Positions 13,917 to 14,771 of a stretch of DNA of 14,771 bases are shown here, piece by piece (positions within the stretch are counted from its first letter, which is position 1; each line of letters starts with the position of its first letter). The stretch is taken from assembly GCA_033764265.1 (NCBI GenBank), contig JANRJB010000173.1, positions 1-14,771 of the forward strand, read 5' to 3'. The notes beneath the pieces are model-generated. The model was not told the DNA's origin. It was given only the letters and a program-made list of their open reading frames with translations, and searched no databases. Origin of the DNA: VGEM01 sp033764265. GTDB lineage: Bacteria > Pseudomonadota > Alphaproteobacteria > Rhodospirillales > Rhodospirillaceae. Position numbers and translations under genes: made by a program.

Positions 13917-14025
13917 CCCTCTCCTTGAGGAGAGGGCAGGGTGAGGTGGGGTTTGAGGTCGTGCGTTCAGCGTCGCCGGGGCGAACGAACTGACCCTCAC
14001 CCCGACCCTCTCCCAAGGGAGAGGG
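13917..14025. repeat. Array unit 2 (A palindrome, short core, B palindrome)
   Basis: A is at 13917-13936, with TTGA in place of unit 1's TTAA at the centre. B is at 14006-14025. The core (AGGTCGTGCGTTCAGCGTCG…) differs from unit 1 at only a few positions, indicating recent tandem duplication. Confidence 0.85.
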
Positions 14026-14053
14026 AGTCGACGGAGTGCGTTGCTCGGTTTTT

Positions 14054-14161
14054 CCCTCTCCTTGAGGAGAGGGGAGGGTGAGGTGGGTTTGCGGTGTTGC
14101 AACAGGCACAGCCGCCGCGAACCAACTGACCCTCACCCCGCCCCTCTCCCAAGGGAGAGGG
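14054..14161. repeat. Array unit 3 (A palindrome, diverged core, B palindrome)
   Basis: A is at 14054-14073 and B at 14142-14161. The core (GTGTTGCAACAGGCACAGCC…) keeps the same length but is largely different from units 1 and 2, while the palindromes stay conserved. The ends are therefore conserved more strongly than the interior. Confidence 0.85.
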
Positions 14162-14189
14162 AGTCGACGGAGTGTGTTGCTTGGTTTTT

Positions 14190-14624
14190 CCCTCTCCTTG
14201 AGGGGAGGGGAGGGTGAGGTGGGTTTTGGCTATTTCCGCGACCATGCGCGCCCGAGGCTTGAGGCGCCGGCAGACCGATGCTGAGTCCGTTTTCTGGTCG
14301 CGGGTGCGCAATCGCCAGTTGGACGGCGCCAAGTTCAAGCGCCAGGTCCCGATTGGTCGCTTTGTCGCCGACTTCGCGTGTTACGAGGCGCGATTGATCG
14401 TCGAACTCGACGGTGGGCAGCACGACGCTCAATCTGCGCGGGACATCGAGCGAACGCAGGCCATTGAGGGTTTGGGGTATCGCGTCGTCAGATTCTGGAA
14501 CAATGACGTGCTGTCCAACATCGATGGCGTATTGGACGCGCTGCGCGCCGAGCTTGCGCGCTCGTCCGGCTCAAAACCGTAACAACAACCGACCCTCACC
14601 CCGGCCCTCTCCCAAGGGAGAGGG
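14190..14624. mobile_element. Array unit 4: inverted-repeat unit enclosing a DUF559 gene (putative parent element)
   Basis: A (14190-14209, with one change, GAGGGG at 14201-14206) and B (14605-14624) bracket a complete DUF559 gene in place of the short core. With their GGGTGAGG / CCTCACCC flanks the ends form imperfect inverted repeats of about 31 nt. No target-site duplication is visible, because other repeat units abut it. Calling it mobile is inference from this structure. Confidence 0.5.
14244..14582 (+). CDS. DUF559 family protein, Vsr/PD-(D/E)XK-like endonuclease domain
   Basis: A 112-residue protein consisting of the DUF559 domain alone, full length for the family: MRARGLRRRQTDAESVFWSR, QLDGAKFKRQVPIGRFVADF (25-44), then the core RLIVELDGGQH (50-60) and GYRVVRFWNNDVL (78-90). 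D43, E54 and Q59 in this arrangement are the likely PD-(D/E)XK-type catalytic residues shared with the Vsr-like superfamily; biochemical roles of stand-alone members are not known to me. The ATG at 14244 is preferred because homology begins there. An in-frame GTG at 14214 would start inside the palindrome flank, and neither has a strong ribosome site. It occupies the core of an inverted-repeat unit, and a second copy begins 463 bp downstream, suggesting that gene and repeats move or amplify together. Confidence 0.8.
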   Translation: MRARGLRRRQTDAESVFWSRVRNRQLDGAKFKRQVPIGRFVADFACYEARLIVELDGGQHDAQSARDIERTQAIEGLGYRVVRFWNNDVLSNIDGVLDALRAELARSSGSKP

Positions 14625-14652
14625 AGCGCGCCGAGTTTGCTGTTTGATTTTT

Positions 14653-14771
14653 CCCTCTCCTTGAGGAGAGGGGAGGGTGAGGTGGGTTTTGGCTATTTCC
14701 GCGACCATGCGCGCCCGAGGCTTGAGGCGCCGGCAGACCGATGCTGAGTCCGTTTTCTGGTCGCGAGTGCG
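14653..14771. mobile_element. Array unit 5: start of a second DUF559-bearing unit, truncated by the window
   Basis: From the A palindrome at 14653 to the window end, the 119 nt match 14190-14308 at all but two positions (14204/14667 and 14303/14766). The unit is therefore a near-perfect tandem copy of unit 4, cut by the window edge. Confidence 0.7.
14707..14771 (+). CDS. Second DUF559 gene, N-terminal fragment
   Basis: The first 21 codons (MRARGLRRRQTDAESVFWSR and one more) are identical in protein to the copy at 14244. The single difference is a synonymous third-base change in codon 20 (CGG to CGA). Only the start is in the window, so whether the copy is intact cannot be judged. Confidence 0.7.
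   Translation, partial: MRARGLRRRQTDAESVFWSRV

Larger units (their letters stand above)
13768..14771. repeat. Array of inverted-repeat palindrome units, two of them carrying DUF559 genes
   Basis: Five A palindromes (CCCTCTCCTT-type; starts 13781, 13917, 14054, 14190, 14653) alternate with four B palindromes (CCCTCTCCCAAG-type; starts 13869, 14006, 14142, 14605). The period is 136-137 bp for the first three units and 463 bp for the fourth. Each A is preceded by a T-rich leader (TTGCTTGGTTTTT or variant) and followed by AGGGTGAGGTGGG. Each B is preceded by CCCTCACCCC and, in units 1-3, followed by a GTCGACGGA-containing linker. A plus its flank and B plus its flank are imperfect inverted copies of about 31 nt. 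The core between them is short in units 1-3 and a DUF559 gene in unit 4. Apart from these genes, the region 13738-14243 holds no coding sequence I can support. Confidence 0.9.

Noticed and set aside
13768..14161. CRISPR array
   Set aside because: The repeats are 136-137 bp units with two different palindromes, two of the three cores are nearly identical, and no cas gene is present.
13789..14338. Several overlapping minus-strand ORFs with 'PSPQGEGK' / 'PLGEGRGEG' repeats
   Set aside because: They are translations of the palindromic array in different frames, with no start signals. Such products are a known artefact of GC-rich repeats.

Overview
The window is GC-rich, apart from one gene. Its codon use, its OmpR/EnvZ-type signalling pair, and its assortment of carboxymuconolactone decarboxylase-like, DUF1838, PCuAC-like and DUF559 genes suggest a chromosomal segment of a proteobacterium, most likely an alphaproteobacterium. 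That placement is inferred from general appearance; no rRNA, tRNA or ribosomal protein gene is present to test it.

Left part (1-3927). A truncated secreted-protein gene and a small NTF2/SnoaL-like protein gene lie on the minus strand. A 236-bp divergent control region with 11-bp-spaced direct repeats separates them from a plus-strand operon: an OmpR-class response regulator, its membrane histidine kinase and a classical short-chain dehydrogenase, packed within 4-10 nt of each other.

Middle part (3938-12322, all minus strand). In transcription order: an orphan family-5 solute-binding protein, a carboxymuconolactone decarboxylase-like protein, a SAM methyltransferase, an AT-richer accessory gene resembling the LPO_1073/Vpar_1526 family, a COG2509-type FAD-dependent dehydrogenase, a second methyltransferase paralogous to the first, and a two-gene toxin-antitoxin-like module. 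In that module an AbiEii-type nucleotidyltransferase follows a small RHH-like partner with a 4-nt overlap. The module has a well-formed promoter overlapped by a two-arm palindromic operator. The methyltransferases, CMD protein and dehydrogenase could serve one small-molecule pathway, but no substrate can be read from sequence. The AT-richer gene and the toxin-antitoxin-like pair look like later insertions.

Right part (12410-14771, plus strand). A Tat-exported DUF1838 protein gene is followed 5 nt later by a PCuAC-fold protein that has lost the copper ligands. After these comes an unusual array. Two related 20-bp palindromes, A (CCCTCTCCTT..) and B (CCCTCTCCCAAG..), alternate in inverted-repeat units of 136-137 bp, three times. 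In the fourth unit the short core is replaced by a complete DUF559 (Vsr/PD-(D/E)XK-like) nuclease gene. The fifth unit begins an almost identical second DUF559 copy and runs off the window. The arrangement resembles a nuclease-bearing parent element with MITE/REP-like derivatives, and is the most unusual structure seen here.
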